The notes under the pieces were generated by a model. That model was not told the DNA's origin and made no database searches. It saw only the letters and a program-made list of their open reading frames with translations. From contig JAOUGG010000017.1 in assembly GCA_029857855.1 (NCBI GenBank), positions 1 through 13,001 on the forward strand: a stretch of DNA of 13,001 nt, read 5' to 3'. This DNA comes from Acidimicrobiia bacterium. GTDB lineage: Bacteria > Actinomycetota > Acidimicrobiia > Acidimicrobiales > SZUA-35. Positions 5,381-12,924 of the stretch are shown here, piece after piece (position 1 is the first letter of the stretch; the number at the start of each line of letters is the position of its first letter). The position numbers and the translations under genes are program-made.

Positions 5381-5989
5381 TTAGCCGTCCTGCAGTCGAA
5401 ACCGGAGAACCTCGACGAGACCGTCGAGCGAGCCGATCAGGATCGCCGCCGCCTCATCGGCCTCCGGGGCGGCCAGGATCCGGTATCGATCAAGGGTCGA
5501 AACCGGGGCGGCGACGGCCATGCCGTAGAGCGCTTCGATGCCGCCGTCGGGCACGTCGATCGAACCGACATCGGCGCCGAGCTCCGAGACGAGCGACAGG
5601 AGGATGCCGAACCGCTCCCGGGCGGTACCGAGCGCCTGCTTCGCCGACTCGCTCATAAGCGGGGTCCACGGCTCGACGTCGGCCCGGGGGTAGGGATCGT
5701 CGTCGAGCCAGCGGGTGACCCGAAAACGTTCCACCCCAACCGCTTCAATCATCAATCGGCCGTCGGCGGTGGGGGCGCCGGCCACGAGTTCGGCGAGCGT
5801 GCCGACTTCGGCCCGCTGATCGGCGCCTCCGACCTCGGATCCTCGGGTGATCATCACGACACCGAATCGGCCGTCGGTGGCGGCGATGTCTTCCATAAGC
5901 TGCAGGTAGCGCGGCTCGAACACGTGCAAACCGAGCGGCATGCCGGGTAGAAGGACCGACTGGAGCGGGAACTGGGCCAGGATCGCCAT
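5381..5989 (-). CDS. Stand-alone Lon substrate-binding (LON) domain protein
   Basis: This 202-residue protein corresponds to the N-terminal LON domain (PF02190) without the ATPase and protease parts of Lon. It opens with FPLQSVLLPGMPLGLHVFEPRYLQLMEDI (about 7-35), the classic start of the domain, followed by FGVVMITRGSEVGG and AEVGTLAELV (60-69). A strand pattern with GRLMIEAVGVERFRV follows at 77-91. The C-terminal half is helical. Stand-alone LON proteins are widespread in actinobacteria and have no settled function; cereblon shares the fold and binds degradation substrates. The ATG at 5987-5989 lies 2 bases after the dacB stop, so both genes are very probably read from one message. Confidence 0.88.
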   Translation of the reverse strand: MAILAQFPLQSVLLPGMPLGLHVFEPRYLQLMEDIAATDGRFGVVMITRGSEVGGADQRAEVGTLAELVAGAPTADGRLMIEAVGVERFRVTRWLDDDPYPRADVEPWTPLMSESAKQALGTARERFGILLSLVSELGADVGSIDVPDGGIEALYGMAVAAPVSTLDRYRILAAPEADEAAAILIGSLDGLVEVLRFRLQDG

Positions 5990-5991
5990 CG

Positions 5992-7452
5992 CTACTGGGG
6001 GCGGGCCGGCCGGGGTGAGAGCTCGTCGATGGTCGGCCCCTCGGGATAGCGGATCAGGGACAGCAACAAAGGCTCCTGCGCCTGGATTTCGACATCACCT
6101 GCGAGTTCGGGATCGTTGATGATGTAGGAGAACGTCAACGCGTCTTCGTCCACCGACGATTCGGCGAATCCCGACAGCGCCCGGACACCCGACAGGCTCC
6201 CCGTCTTGGCCTGGACGTGGCCCGCAATCGGCGTCTCCTTGAACCGCTCGCGCAGCGTGCCCCGCTCGCCGGCGACGGCCAGCGAATCGGCCAGTGGCGA
6301 CTCGGTACCGGCGATCGTCAGCAGCTCGGCCAGCATTTCGCACGTCACCCGGTTCGACTCCGCCAGGCCGGATCCGTCGTTGATAACCACGTCGTTCAGG
6401 GGCACCCCGAGGTCACCGAGGACGCCTCGAACCGCCTGCGCACCGGCCGCCGTCGAACCCTCGCCCGACACTTCCCGCCCGATTCGCTTGAGGAGCAGCT
6501 CGGCTCCGAGATTGGAGCTGTAGGCGTTGACATGGGTCACCGTCGCCACCAGGTCCGGCGACTCGACTTCGGCGAGAACCCGGGCTCCGGCCGGGGTGAC
6601 TCCGGCGGCGGCAGGACCGTTCACGATGAGGCCACGAGCGCGCAGGAGCTCGGTGAGCTGTTCGGCCGCGTAGCGGGGTGGATCGTCGGTCTGGGAGCGG
6701 GGCCGCGGTGTGCCGAGGTAGGTCTCGGGCCAGTCGACGAATCCCTCGTTGACGGTCAGTGCCGACAGCGGACCGGATTGATTCTGTGTGACGAGACCGT
6801 TCCGCCACGGCCCGAAACGTTGCGAATCGAGGAACGACTCGTCGCCGACGACCGCTCCGTCGATCTCGGTGACGCCCTCGGCGGCGAGAGCAGCGGCGAC
6901 CGAATCGGCGAGATCCTCGAGCCTGGTCCTGGATCGGGCCTCGACCTGCTCGTACTGCGACTGCCAGGCATCGGTGGTGAGAAACGGGTCACCGCCGCCC
7001 ACGAGATACAGATCGCCGTTGAGAACACCGCCGTCGACCGATGCGGCCGTCTGGACCGTCGTGGTGAAACGGAACTCGGGCCCGAGAACCTCCAGCGCAG
7101 CGAAGGTCGTGACGAGCTTCTGGTTGGAGGCCGGGATCAGGCCACCAGGGATCGTCGACGACGGGGCCAGCAGGCGATCGCCCGATCGCACGGTCAGGCA
7201 ACTCTGATCGGGATAGCGGTCGATGGTGGTCGACAGCGTGGTGGCCAGGATGTCGTCGCTCACCGGCGCCTGCAGCGTCTGCGGTATCCGGCGAGCCGAG
7301 AGCATCGGGCTGTCGAGCACTGCGTTGTACTCGACACGGGTTCCGGAGACGGCCTCGAAGTCGGAGTTCTCGGCGGAACGCCAGGCGCCGAGGGCGAGGA
7401 CGGCGAGGACCACCGGAGCGGCGACGAGACGGATGATTCGACCGATCTCCAT
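5992..7452 (-). CDS. dacB: D-alanyl-D-alanine carboxypeptidase/endopeptidase, PBP4 (DacB) family
   Basis: This is a class C low-molecular-weight penicillin-binding protein that trims or cuts peptidoglycan cross-links outside the membrane. The 486 residues begin with a signal sequence or membrane anchor (RIIRLVAAPVVLAVLALGAW, about 5-24). All three active-site motifs are present: SNQK at 109-112 with the nucleophile S109 (preceded by GLIPA), SSN at 312-314 (NAYSSNLGAELLLK), and KTG at 416-418 (VQAKTGSLSGV). DGSGLAESNRVT (359-370) is also typical of the family, as is the large inserted region between motifs one and two (GDLYLVGGGDP). The ATG at 7450-7452 gives a proper signal sequence. A TAGCTT box lies 9 bases upstream. 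The Lon-domain gene follows after 2 bases. Confidence 0.95.
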   Translation of the reverse strand: MEIGRIIRLVAAPVVLAVLALGAWRSAENSDFEAVSGTRVEYNAVLDSPMLSARRIPQTLQAPVSDDILATTLSTTIDRYPDQSCLTVRSGDRLLAPSSTIPGGLIPASNQKLVTTFAALEVLGPEFRFTTTVQTAASVDGGVLNGDLYLVGGGDPFLTTDAWQSQYEQVEARSRTRLEDLADSVAAALAAEGVTEIDGAVVGDESFLDSQRFGPWRNGLVTQNQSGPLSALTVNEGFVDWPETYLGTPRPRSQTDDPPRYAAEQLTELLRARGLIVNGPAAAGVTPAGARVLAEVESPDLVATVTHVNAYSSNLGAELLLKRIGREVSGEGSTAAGAQAVRGVLGDLGVPLNDVVINDGSGLAESNRVTCEMLAELLTIAGTESPLADSLAVAGERGTLRERFKETPIAGHVQAKTGSLSGVRALSGFAESSVDEDALTFSYIINDPELAGDVEIQAQEPLLLSLIRYPEGPTIDELSPRPARPQ

Positions 7453-7461
7453 GACGTCCCC

Positions 7462-7467
7462 AAGCTA
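7462..7467 (-). promoter_or_regulatory. Candidate -10 box for dacB
   Basis: TAGCTT on the minus strand fits TANNNT and ends 9 bases before the dacB ATG, implying a very short leader. A GGGGA sequence overlaps the remaining space and could act as ribosome-binding site on a longer message. Confidence 0.35.
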
Positions 7468-7481
7468 GCGGGCCGGTGGCG

Positions 7482-7525
7482 TCGACGTGCATACCCCCGG
7501 GATTGGTGCCGGCGCGACACGTCGA
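7482..7525. repeat. Inverted repeat TCGACGTG...CACGTCGA upstream of dacB
   Basis: TCGACGTG (7482-7489) and CACGTCGA (7518-7525) are perfect 8-base arms separated by 28 bases. The element sits between the end of the TetR gene and dacB, just upstream of the candidate dacB promoter. It could be an operator with two half-sites, a terminator stem for the TetR gene, or chance in GC-rich DNA; there is no T run. Confidence 0.35.
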
Positions 7526-7532
7526 GGGCACG

Positions 7533-8156
7533 TCAGCCGGCGTCGTTGGGCTCCAGTGCCGCTCGGACAAACGCCCGCATGTGGTGGAATCGGGCCTCCA
7601 ACGCCTCGTCGGAGAACGGATCGATGTCGAGCAGGCCGGTCAGCATGGCCCGATCGGAGAAGTACGTCAGCAGGGCGCCGTAGCCGGTGAGAACCAGGTG
7701 TTCGGGGTCGTGCTGGCGAAAACGACCGGCCTTCATCTCCCGCTCGAAGAACGCAACGGAACGGCGGAAGTGGGGCCGTAGCGCCTGACCGAGATCGAAT
7801 CCGAGATGACCGGTCTCCGTGAGTGCCTCGCGCCTCACGATCTGGACGATCTCCGGGTTGTCACGAAAGAACTCGAAGCTGACCCCGAGAATCCGATCGA
7901 CCACCTTCCACCCGTCGACCTCCGTGCTGCGAGCTCGGTCGATCTGGCGGGTCCACTCGAGCAGCGCCTCCTCGAGGACGTGGCGGTACATCGCCTCCTT
8001 GGACGGGAAGTAGTGAAGCAGGCTGGGTCGACGTATCCCGACACCCTCGGCGATGTCGTTGAGCGAGGCCCCCTCGTAGCCCTGACTGGCAAAACGGCGA
8101 CGGGCCTCGGCGACGATTCGTTCCTTGGTCGTCGGATCTCCCACCAGGTTCAACAT
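7533..8156 (-). CDS. TetR/AcrR-family transcriptional regulator
   Basis: This is a 207-residue regulator. The N-terminal DNA-binding domain is clear: TKERIVAEARRRFASQGYEGASLNDIAEGVGIRRPSLLHYFPSKEAMYRHVL (about 10-61), with the helix-turn-helix in SLNDIAEGVGIRRPSLLHYF. The C-terminal helical domain (about 65-200) would bind a ligand and form the dimer; it has a REALTETGHLG segment and many aromatic residues, and the ligand cannot be told. The ATG at 8154-8156 gives the usual ten residues before the first helix. An ATG at 8187-8189 would add 11 residues. No good ribosome-binding site precedes either. The gene is divergent from the 142-residue protein at 8266, with a palindrome between, so it may control that gene and itself. 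Confidence 0.92.
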   Translation of the reverse strand: MLNLVGDPTTKERIVAEARRRFASQGYEGASLNDIAEGVGIRRPSLLHYFPSKEAMYRHVLEEALLEWTRQIDRARSTEVDGWKVVDRILGVSFEFFRDNPEIVQIVRREALTETGHLGFDLGQALRPHFRRSVAFFEREMKAGRFRQHDPEHLVLTGYGALLTYFSDRAMLTGLLDIDPFSDEALEARFHHMRAFVRAALEPNDAG

Positions 8157-8200
8157 AGCCGCACTCGGACGGTCATCGGCTCCCGCCATCGCCTGTCGAG

Positions 8201-8210
8201 GTTCCGGAAC
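8201..8210. promoter_or_regulatory. Perfect palindrome GTTCCGGAAC, candidate TetR operator
   Basis: A 10-base perfect palindrome lies in the divergent gap between the TetR gene (start 8156 or 8189) and the gene at 8266. TetR-family proteins usually bind palindromes in such gaps. It is shorter than a typical TetR operator, so the flanking bases would also have to take part. Confidence 0.35.
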
Positions 8211-8251
8211 GGGCCCCCGGCGGCTGCGAGGTCGACACGCCCGATCCCCGA

Positions 8252-8257
8252 TACGGT
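8252..8257 (+). promoter_or_regulatory. Candidate -10 box for the gene at 8266
   Basis: TACGGT fits TANNNT and ends 8 bases before the ATG at 8266. No Shine-Dalgarno is present there, so a leaderless message is plausible. No convincing -35 element is seen. Confidence 0.35.
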
Positions 8258-8265
8258 CATGTTCC

Positions 8266-8694
8266 ATGGAGATCATTGCCGCCTTGTTCATGGACGACAT
8301 CGAGCTTCGTTCGGTCCCCGGCCCTTCCACGCGGATCGATCTCGGAGGAATCCAGTTCTCGGCCCCCGCCCCCGCACCGGTGCCCGTCACCGTCGCCCCG
8401 CACCTGGTCGTGCTGGTGTGGAACCCGCCGGACGGCAAGGAGTTCGGGGCATTGGAGGTCACGTTCGCCTTCCACGATTCGTCGTCGCCACCGCCGTCCG
8501 GTGATGGATCCGGCGAGTCCGAACCGCTCGCCCGCAATGTGCAGCCGCTACAGATCGAGCCCGGTAAGTTCAACTACCGTCTCATCCGGGCGGATCTCGA
8601 GTTCGACGACTACCGGACGGTCGTGGCCACCTGTCGAATCGACGGCGGCCGGGCCCACATCGTGCCCTACACCCTGCTCCCGCCGGTCGAATAG
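8266..8694 (+). CDS. Uncharacterised 142-residue beta-rich protein
   Basis: I do not recognise this gene with confidence. The product starts MEIIAALFMDDIELRS, continues with alternating hydrophobic strands (PVPVTVAPHLVVLVWNPP, about 43-60; ALEVTFAFHD), has a Ser/Pro/Gly-rich loop at about 76-87 (SSSPPPSGDGSGES), and ends with further strands (FNYRLIRADLEFDDYRTVVATCRIDG). The plan recalls small actinobacterial DUF proteins of the DUF6941 kind, an all-beta family without known function, but I hold this weakly. There is no signal peptide, membrane segment or catalytic motif. The frame is open upstream to 8125, but that would run into the TetR gene. It lies 8 bases before the FIST-like gene, so the two probably form one transcript. 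Confidence 0.7.
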   Translation: MEIIAALFMDDIELRSVPGPSTRIDLGGIQFSAPAPAPVPVTVAPHLVVLVWNPPDGKEFGALEVTFAFHDSSSPPPSGDGSGESEPLARNVQPLQIEPGKFNYRLIRADLEFDDYRTVVATCRIDGGRAHIVPYTLLPPVE

Positions 8695-8702
8695 GATCCG
8701 GA

Positions 8703-9740
8703 ATGCCTGTGGGCACTCGGCTGACCGGCGCCGCGGTGAGCGACCATCCCGATCCGGCGGTCGCCGTCGGCGAGGTCGTCGGCCACCTGCAGAATTCACT
8801 GGCCGGGTCACCCCAGTTCGCTCTGCTGCTGGTCGACGAGCGGATCGGACCGTTGCTGTCGACAATCGCCAAGACGGTACACCGCCTGCTCGGCCCGGAT
8901 CTGTTGCTGGCGCTGGCCCGGGGGCGGCCGGCCGGGTCGGACCGTCTGAGCCCGATCCAAGGGTCGATCGTGGTTTGGGCCCTGTGTGGTGTCGAGGTGA
9001 CGGCTATCGACGGCCGTACCGGCAAACGGCCGGCAACGACCGGCACCCACTCCCCGGCTCCGGTCATGCGACGGTGCTCCGACGGGGCCGTGACGGTCAG
9101 CGTGCAGTCCGATCCCGACGAGGTGACGCCACTGTTCATCAGCGGTGACGGAAGAACCTGGCGAGCCTCGAACGCCACGATCCGGTTTCCCCCCGGTTCG
9201 GCCACCGTGGCCACCACGCCGGGATACCGACCGCTCGGTCCCACGGCGATGGTCACCGACGCCCGCGATCGCTTCCTGGTCCGGGTCGATCACGTCGCCG
9301 CCCGGGCCCTACTCGTCGACCGTCTCGACACCTCCGGTGCATTCGTCGACGGACCGTCGGTCGAGTTTCCCCCGCTCCGGGTCGTGACGCTGACCGCGTC
9401 GAGCGAGCAGGACGGACGGACGATCGACGTCGTGGCGGTCGACCCCGACGACGGATCGATCGAGCTCGACGAACCGATCGGCGTCGGCGTCCGGATCCGG
9501 CTGATCACCGACGACCCGGAAGCCACCGGCCGAAACCTCGTCGACCGGATCGTGTCCACCGAAACGCTCGCCGATCGGGCGGTGCTCATCGACCACACAC
9601 TGCGACTGCCCGATGAGCCCCTCGAAAAAATCGCCACCGTGCTCGTTCCCAGCCATTCCCGGATGACGAGCCCGACCGGGCATCGCCGACCGTGGACTGC
9701 TGCTCGGGCTCTGCTGGTTCAGGTGGCGAACGAGCCCTGA
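8703..9740 (+). CDS. Divergent FIST-domain-like protein
   Basis: This 345-residue protein has an N-terminal half that follows the FIST_N pattern (PF08495) seen in actinobacteria: SDHPDPAVAVGEVVGHLQNSLAG (about 13-35), FALLLVDERIGPLLSTIAKTVHRLLGPDLLLALARG (39-74), then SIVVWALCGVEVTAIDG. FIST domains are thought to bind small ligands such as amino acids and are often found with signalling proteins. The C-terminal half is Asp-rich, with strands such as RFLVRVDHVAARALLVDRL and IGVGVRIRLITDDPEATGRNLVDRI, and resembles the middle of FIST proteins. I cannot find the Cys/Asn-Gly-Arg-Gly and late Gly-Glu segments normally ending FIST_C, in this or neighbouring frames. The ATG at 8703 has AGGA ten bases upstream. 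It is cytosolic by appearance. Confidence 0.6.
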   Translation: MPVGTRLTGAAVSDHPDPAVAVGEVVGHLQNSLAGSPQFALLLVDERIGPLLSTIAKTVHRLLGPDLLLALARGRPAGSDRLSPIQGSIVVWALCGVEVTAIDGRTGKRPATTGTHSPAPVMRRCSDGAVTVSVQSDPDEVTPLFISGDGRTWRASNATIRFPPGSATVATTPGYRPLGPTAMVTDARDRFLVRVDHVAARALLVDRLDTSGAFVDGPSVEFPPLRVVTLTASSEQDGRTIDVVAVDPDDGSIELDEPIGVGVRIRLITDDPEATGRNLVDRIVSTETLADRAVLIDHTLRLPDEPLEKIATVLVPSHSRMTSPTGHRRPWTAARALLVQVANEP

Positions 9741-9794
9741 CCTGATTCGGCTCGACGAGGAACCACCCCGATGGCGGGTCGGCGTCGGCGCCGG

Positions 9795-9800
9795 TAGCGT
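9795..9800 (+). promoter_or_regulatory. Candidate -10 box for tkt (leaderless type)
   Basis: TAGCGT fits TANNNT and ends 7 bases before the GTG at 9808, so transcription could start at the initiation codon. The 67-base gap after the FIST-like gene contains no other clear signal and no strong terminator. Confidence 0.4.
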
Positions 9801-9807
9801 AGCCGAG

Positions 9808-11811
9808 GTGGAAGACAGCTCACTGCAAGAGATCGAAGACCTTGGCATCAACGTGATCCGGGCCCTGGCCATGGACGCGCCGATGAAGGCGAACTCAGGC
9901 CATCAGGGCACGGCAATGGCCCTCGCTCCACTGGCCCACGCCCTGTTCACCCGGGTCCTTCGCTATGACGCGGCCGACCCTGCCTGGCCCGACCGTGACC
10001 GCTTCGTGCTGTCCGGCGGTCACGCGTCGATCCTGCTGTATTCGATGCTGTATTTGACCGGCCAGGGACTCGAGCTGGAGGACCTGAAAGAGTTCCGCCA
10101 GTGGGGTTCCCGCACGCCGGGCCACCCGGAGGTCGGTCACACGCCGGGCGTCGAGGTCACCACCGGGCCGTTGGGGCAGGGCTTCGCCAACGCGGTCGGC
10201 ATGGCGATCACCGAACGATTTCTTCGCAATCACTTCGGCTCCGAACTGTGCAACCACCACACGTTCGTGTTCGCCGGTGACGGCGATTTCTCGGAGGGCA
10301 TCAGCCACGAGGCGGCCTCGTTGGCCGGTCACCTGGGGCTGGGCCGCCTGATCTGCGTGTACGACGACAACCACATAACGATCGACGGACCCACCGAACT
10401 CTCCCTCACCGACGATGCCGCCGGCCGCTTCCGAGCCTACGGATGGGAGGTCGTGGAACTGGGCGAGACGGCCAACGACGTCGACACCCTCACCGCTGCG
10501 CTGGAGGCGGCCAAGCGTGACGAGACCAAGCCGACGCTGCTCGTTCTGCGCTCGCACATCGGCTACCCGTCACCGTCGCTCACCGACGATCACGCAGCCC
10601 ACGGTAATCCGTTCGACGCCGACGAGATCGCCGCCACCAAGACCGTGATGGGGCTGCCTGCCGATGAGCAGTTCTGGGTACCTCCCGAGGTCCTCGACCT
10701 GTACCGGACGGCCGGGGCGCGGGGCGCGTCGGAGCGCGCCGCCTGGCAGGAACGGCTCGATGCCTCGTCTCATGGCGACGACTGGCACAAGGCGTGGTCC
10801 GCGGCCCGACCCGATGTCGCCGCGGCCGCGCTCGCCGCGTCCGCGGGGTTCGAACCCGGTTCGAAAGCGGCGACCCGCAAGGCTTCGCAGAAGGTGCTGA
10901 CCTCCCTGACCACGGTCATGCCCACCATCATCGGCGGCGCTGCGGATCTCACCGGCAATACCGGCACCGCCGTCGATTCGGAGCTCCAGTCGGTGGCCAA
11001 CGGCGGCGGCCGTCAGATCTACTTCGGCGTGCGTGAGCACGCCATGGGGGCTGCTCTGGTCGGCGCGGCCCATCACGGCGGCGTGCTTCCCCTCGGCGGC
11101 ACGTTTCTCGTTTTCTCCGACTACATGCGACCGGCGGTCCGGTTGGCCGCCATGTCGCATGCCCGCTGTGTCTTCGTCTGGACCCACGATTCGGTCGGCG
11201 TGGGCGAGGACGGACCGACCCATCAGCCGGTCGAACACGTGATGAGCCTCCGGGCCATCCCCAATCTCACGGTGATCCGTCCCGCCGACGGCAAGGAGAC
11301 GGCCGGTGCCTGGGCGGTCGCCGTGAACAACGACGGACCGACCGCGCTGATCCTCAGCCGCCAAGACCTGCCCGTGCTCGACTCGAGCGACGCCGCCCGG
11401 GTCGCCGAGGGCGCCTACGCCGTCGTCGACGTCGACGATCCCGACGTCATCCTCGTCGCCACCGGCAGCGAGGTCTCGGTTTGCGTTGACGCGGCGGCCG
11501 AACTCTCCTCCGACGGGGTGGCCACCAGGGTCGTCTCGATGCCGAGCTGGGAGCTGTTCACCAAACGATCGGAAGCCGACCGTAGCGCAGTCCTCGACCC
11601 GTCGATCCCGACCGTTTCGGTCGAGGCCGGTGTCACCCTCGGGTGGGAGCGGTACGCGCTGGTCAGCGTCGGCATCGACCGGTTCGGAGCCTCGGCCCCC
11701 GGCGACGACGTGTTGCGCCATCTCGGAATCACGGTGGACAATGTGATTGCCTCGGCCCGGGCCGCCCTCGCCAAATCCACTCACCGCGCCACACAATCAG
11801 GAGACAACTAA
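9808..11811 (+). CDS. tkt: Transketolase
   Basis: Transketolase moves two-carbon ketol units between sugar phosphates in the non-oxidative pentose phosphate pathway, using thiamine diphosphate and a divalent metal. At 667 residues the protein is full length. Visible elements in order: SGHQGT with H32; LSGGHASILLYSMLYLTG (68-85); GPLGQG at 120-125; the thiamine diphosphate/metal motif GDGDFSEG at 157-164, ending at D187-N188; the pyrimidine-domain FGVREHAMG at 406-414 with the catalytic glutamate E410; and HDSVGVGEDGPTHQP (460-475), which binds substrate. The C-terminal domain starts near 540. The start is GTG at 9808-9810, the first codon giving the family N-terminus (LQEIEDLGINVIRALAMDAP). 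The stop is directly followed by the tal start codon. Confidence 0.97.
   Translation: MEDSSLQEIEDLGINVIRALAMDAPMKANSGHQGTAMALAPLAHALFTRVLRYDAADPAWPDRDRFVLSGGHASILLYSMLYLTGQGLELEDLKEFRQWGSRTPGHPEVGHTPGVEVTTGPLGQGFANAVGMAITERFLRNHFGSELCNHHTFVFAGDGDFSEGISHEAASLAGHLGLGRLICVYDDNHITIDGPTELSLTDDAAGRFRAYGWEVVELGETANDVDTLTAALEAAKRDETKPTLLVLRSHIGYPSPSLTDDHAAHGNPFDADEIAATKTVMGLPADEQFWVPPEVLDLYRTAGARGASERAAWQERLDASSHGDDWHKAWSAARPDVAAAALAASAGFEPGSKAATRKASQKVLTSLTTVMPTIIGGAADLTGNTGTAVDSELQSVANGGGRQIYFGVREHAMGAALVGAAHHGGVLPLGGTFLVFSDYMRPAVRLAAMSHARCVFVWTHDSVGVGEDGPTHQPVEHVMSLRAIPNLTVIRPADGKETAGAWAVAVNNDGPTALILSRQDLPVLDSSDAARVAEGAYAVVDVDDPDVILVATGSEVSVCVDAAAELSSDGVATRVVSMPSWELFTKRSEADRSAVLDPSIPTVSVEAGVTLGWERYALVSVGIDRFGASAPGDDVLRHLGITVDNVIASARAALAKSTHRATQSGDN
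11799..11804 (+). promoter_or_regulatory. Shine-Dalgarno AGGAGA for tal, inside the tkt end
   Basis: AGGAGA lies within the last codons of tkt, about 8 bases before the tal ATG at 11812. It allows tal to be translated from the tkt message. Confidence 0.7.
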
Positions 11812-12903
11812 ATGGGACGACTTCACGACCTCAACGACGATCAGGGTCAGAGTCCGTGGCTCGACAACCTCCGCCGAGGCTGGATGACGAGCGGGGAACT
11901 TCAGAACTGGATCGACCGTGGCGTGCGCGGCCTGACGTCGAACCCGTCGATCTTCGCCAAGGCCATGACCGAGACCGACGACTACGACAGCGAACTCCAT
12001 TCGCTCGTGAATGCGGGCGCCGATGTCGAGGAGGCCTACTGGCAGCTCGTCGTCGGTGACATCGAACGAGCACTCGAACATCTCCGTCCCGTCCATGATG
12101 CCTCTGGCGGGGAAGACGGCTACGTGTCGGTCGAGGTCTCCCCCACCCTGGCACACGACGAGGCCAGCACCGTCGAAGCCGCCCGCAGTCTCGACGACCG
12201 GATCGGCGCACCGAACCTCTACATCAAGGTTCCGGCCACCGTCGAGGGGATACCGGCCATCCATACGTTGATCTCGGAGGGTCGGTCGATCAACGTGACC
12301 CTGATCTTCGGACTCGACCGCTACCGCGACGTCATGGAGGCCTACATCTCCGGCCTCGAGGCCTGCAATCACGACGATCTGAGCTCCATCTCATCCGTCG
12401 CGTCGTTCTTCATCAGCCGGGTCGACGTCGAGGTCGATCGAAGGCTGGAGGAGATCGGCACCGACGCCGCCCTCGACCTTCGGGGCAAGGCGGCCGTGGC
12501 CCAGGGTCAACTGGCCTATCAGATGTTCCTCGAGACGTTCCGCGGATCACGGTGGGAGGCACTGGAAGCCCGGAAGGCGCGTCTCCAGCGACCGCTGTGG
12601 GCGTCGACGTCGACGAAGAACCCGAGCTATCCGGACACCCTTTACGTCGACACCCTCATCGGCCCGAACACCGTGAACACCCTGCCCGATTCGACAATCC
12701 TGGCGTTCGAGGACCACGGCACCGTGGCCCGCACGGTCGATGCCGATCCCGACGCCGCTCGACAGGTCATGGCCGACCTGACCGCCGTTGGCGTCGACAT
12801 GGACGATGTGGCGGCCAAGCTGGAGACGGAGGGTGTGGCCAGTTTCTCGAAGAGTTTCGACGAGGTGCTCGAAACCCTCGAGGATCGCGCCGGATCGGTC
12901 TAG
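11812..12903 (+). CDS. tal: Transaldolase
   Basis: Transaldolase moves a dihydroxyacetone unit between sugar phosphates through a Schiff base, working beside transketolase. The 363 residues match the longer actinobacterial and cyanobacterial-type enzyme. Diagnostic segments are GLTSNPSIFAKAM (40-52), NLYIKVPAT with the Schiff-base lysine K139, INVTLIFGLDRY (160-171), SVASFFISRVDVEVDRRL (195-212), and QRPLWASTSTKNPSYPDTLYVDTLIGP near 259-285, followed by NTVNTLP. The ATG directly follows the tkt TAA (TAAATG), so the two genes form an operon. The usual next partners in actinobacteria (zwf, opcA, pgl) are not found downstream; instead a gene on the other strand ends 21 bases away. Confidence 0.96.
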   Translation: MGRLHDLNDDQGQSPWLDNLRRGWMTSGELQNWIDRGVRGLTSNPSIFAKAMTETDDYDSELHSLVNAGADVEEAYWQLVVGDIERALEHLRPVHDASGGEDGYVSVEVSPTLAHDEASTVEAARSLDDRIGAPNLYIKVPATVEGIPAIHTLISEGRSINVTLIFGLDRYRDVMEAYISGLEACNHDDLSSISSVASFFISRVDVEVDRRLEEIGTDAALDLRGKAAVAQGQLAYQMFLETFRGSRWEALEARKARLQRPLWASTSTKNPSYPDTLYVDTLIGPNTVNTLPDSTILAFEDHGTVARTVDADPDAARQVMADLTAVGVDMDDVAAKLETEGVASFSKSFDEVLETLEDRAGSV

Positions 12904-12924
12904 AGGATGCGGAGGATCGGCGGT

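Noticed and set aside
6217..7683. A 488-codon plus-strand open frame opposite dacB
   Set aside because: It overlaps all three active-site motifs of DacB on the other strand and shows only low-complexity Arg/Gly/Asp composition. It is an antisense shadow.
8157..8573. A 139-codon upstream extension of the TetR frame
   Set aside because: It would overlap the divergent gene at 8266 and has no domain character. The regulator is complete from the ATG at 8156.
10570..11796. A 408-codon minus-strand open frame opposite tkt
   Set aside because: Transketolase is certain on the plus strand. The antisense product is Gly/Arg/Asp-rich without recognisable motifs.
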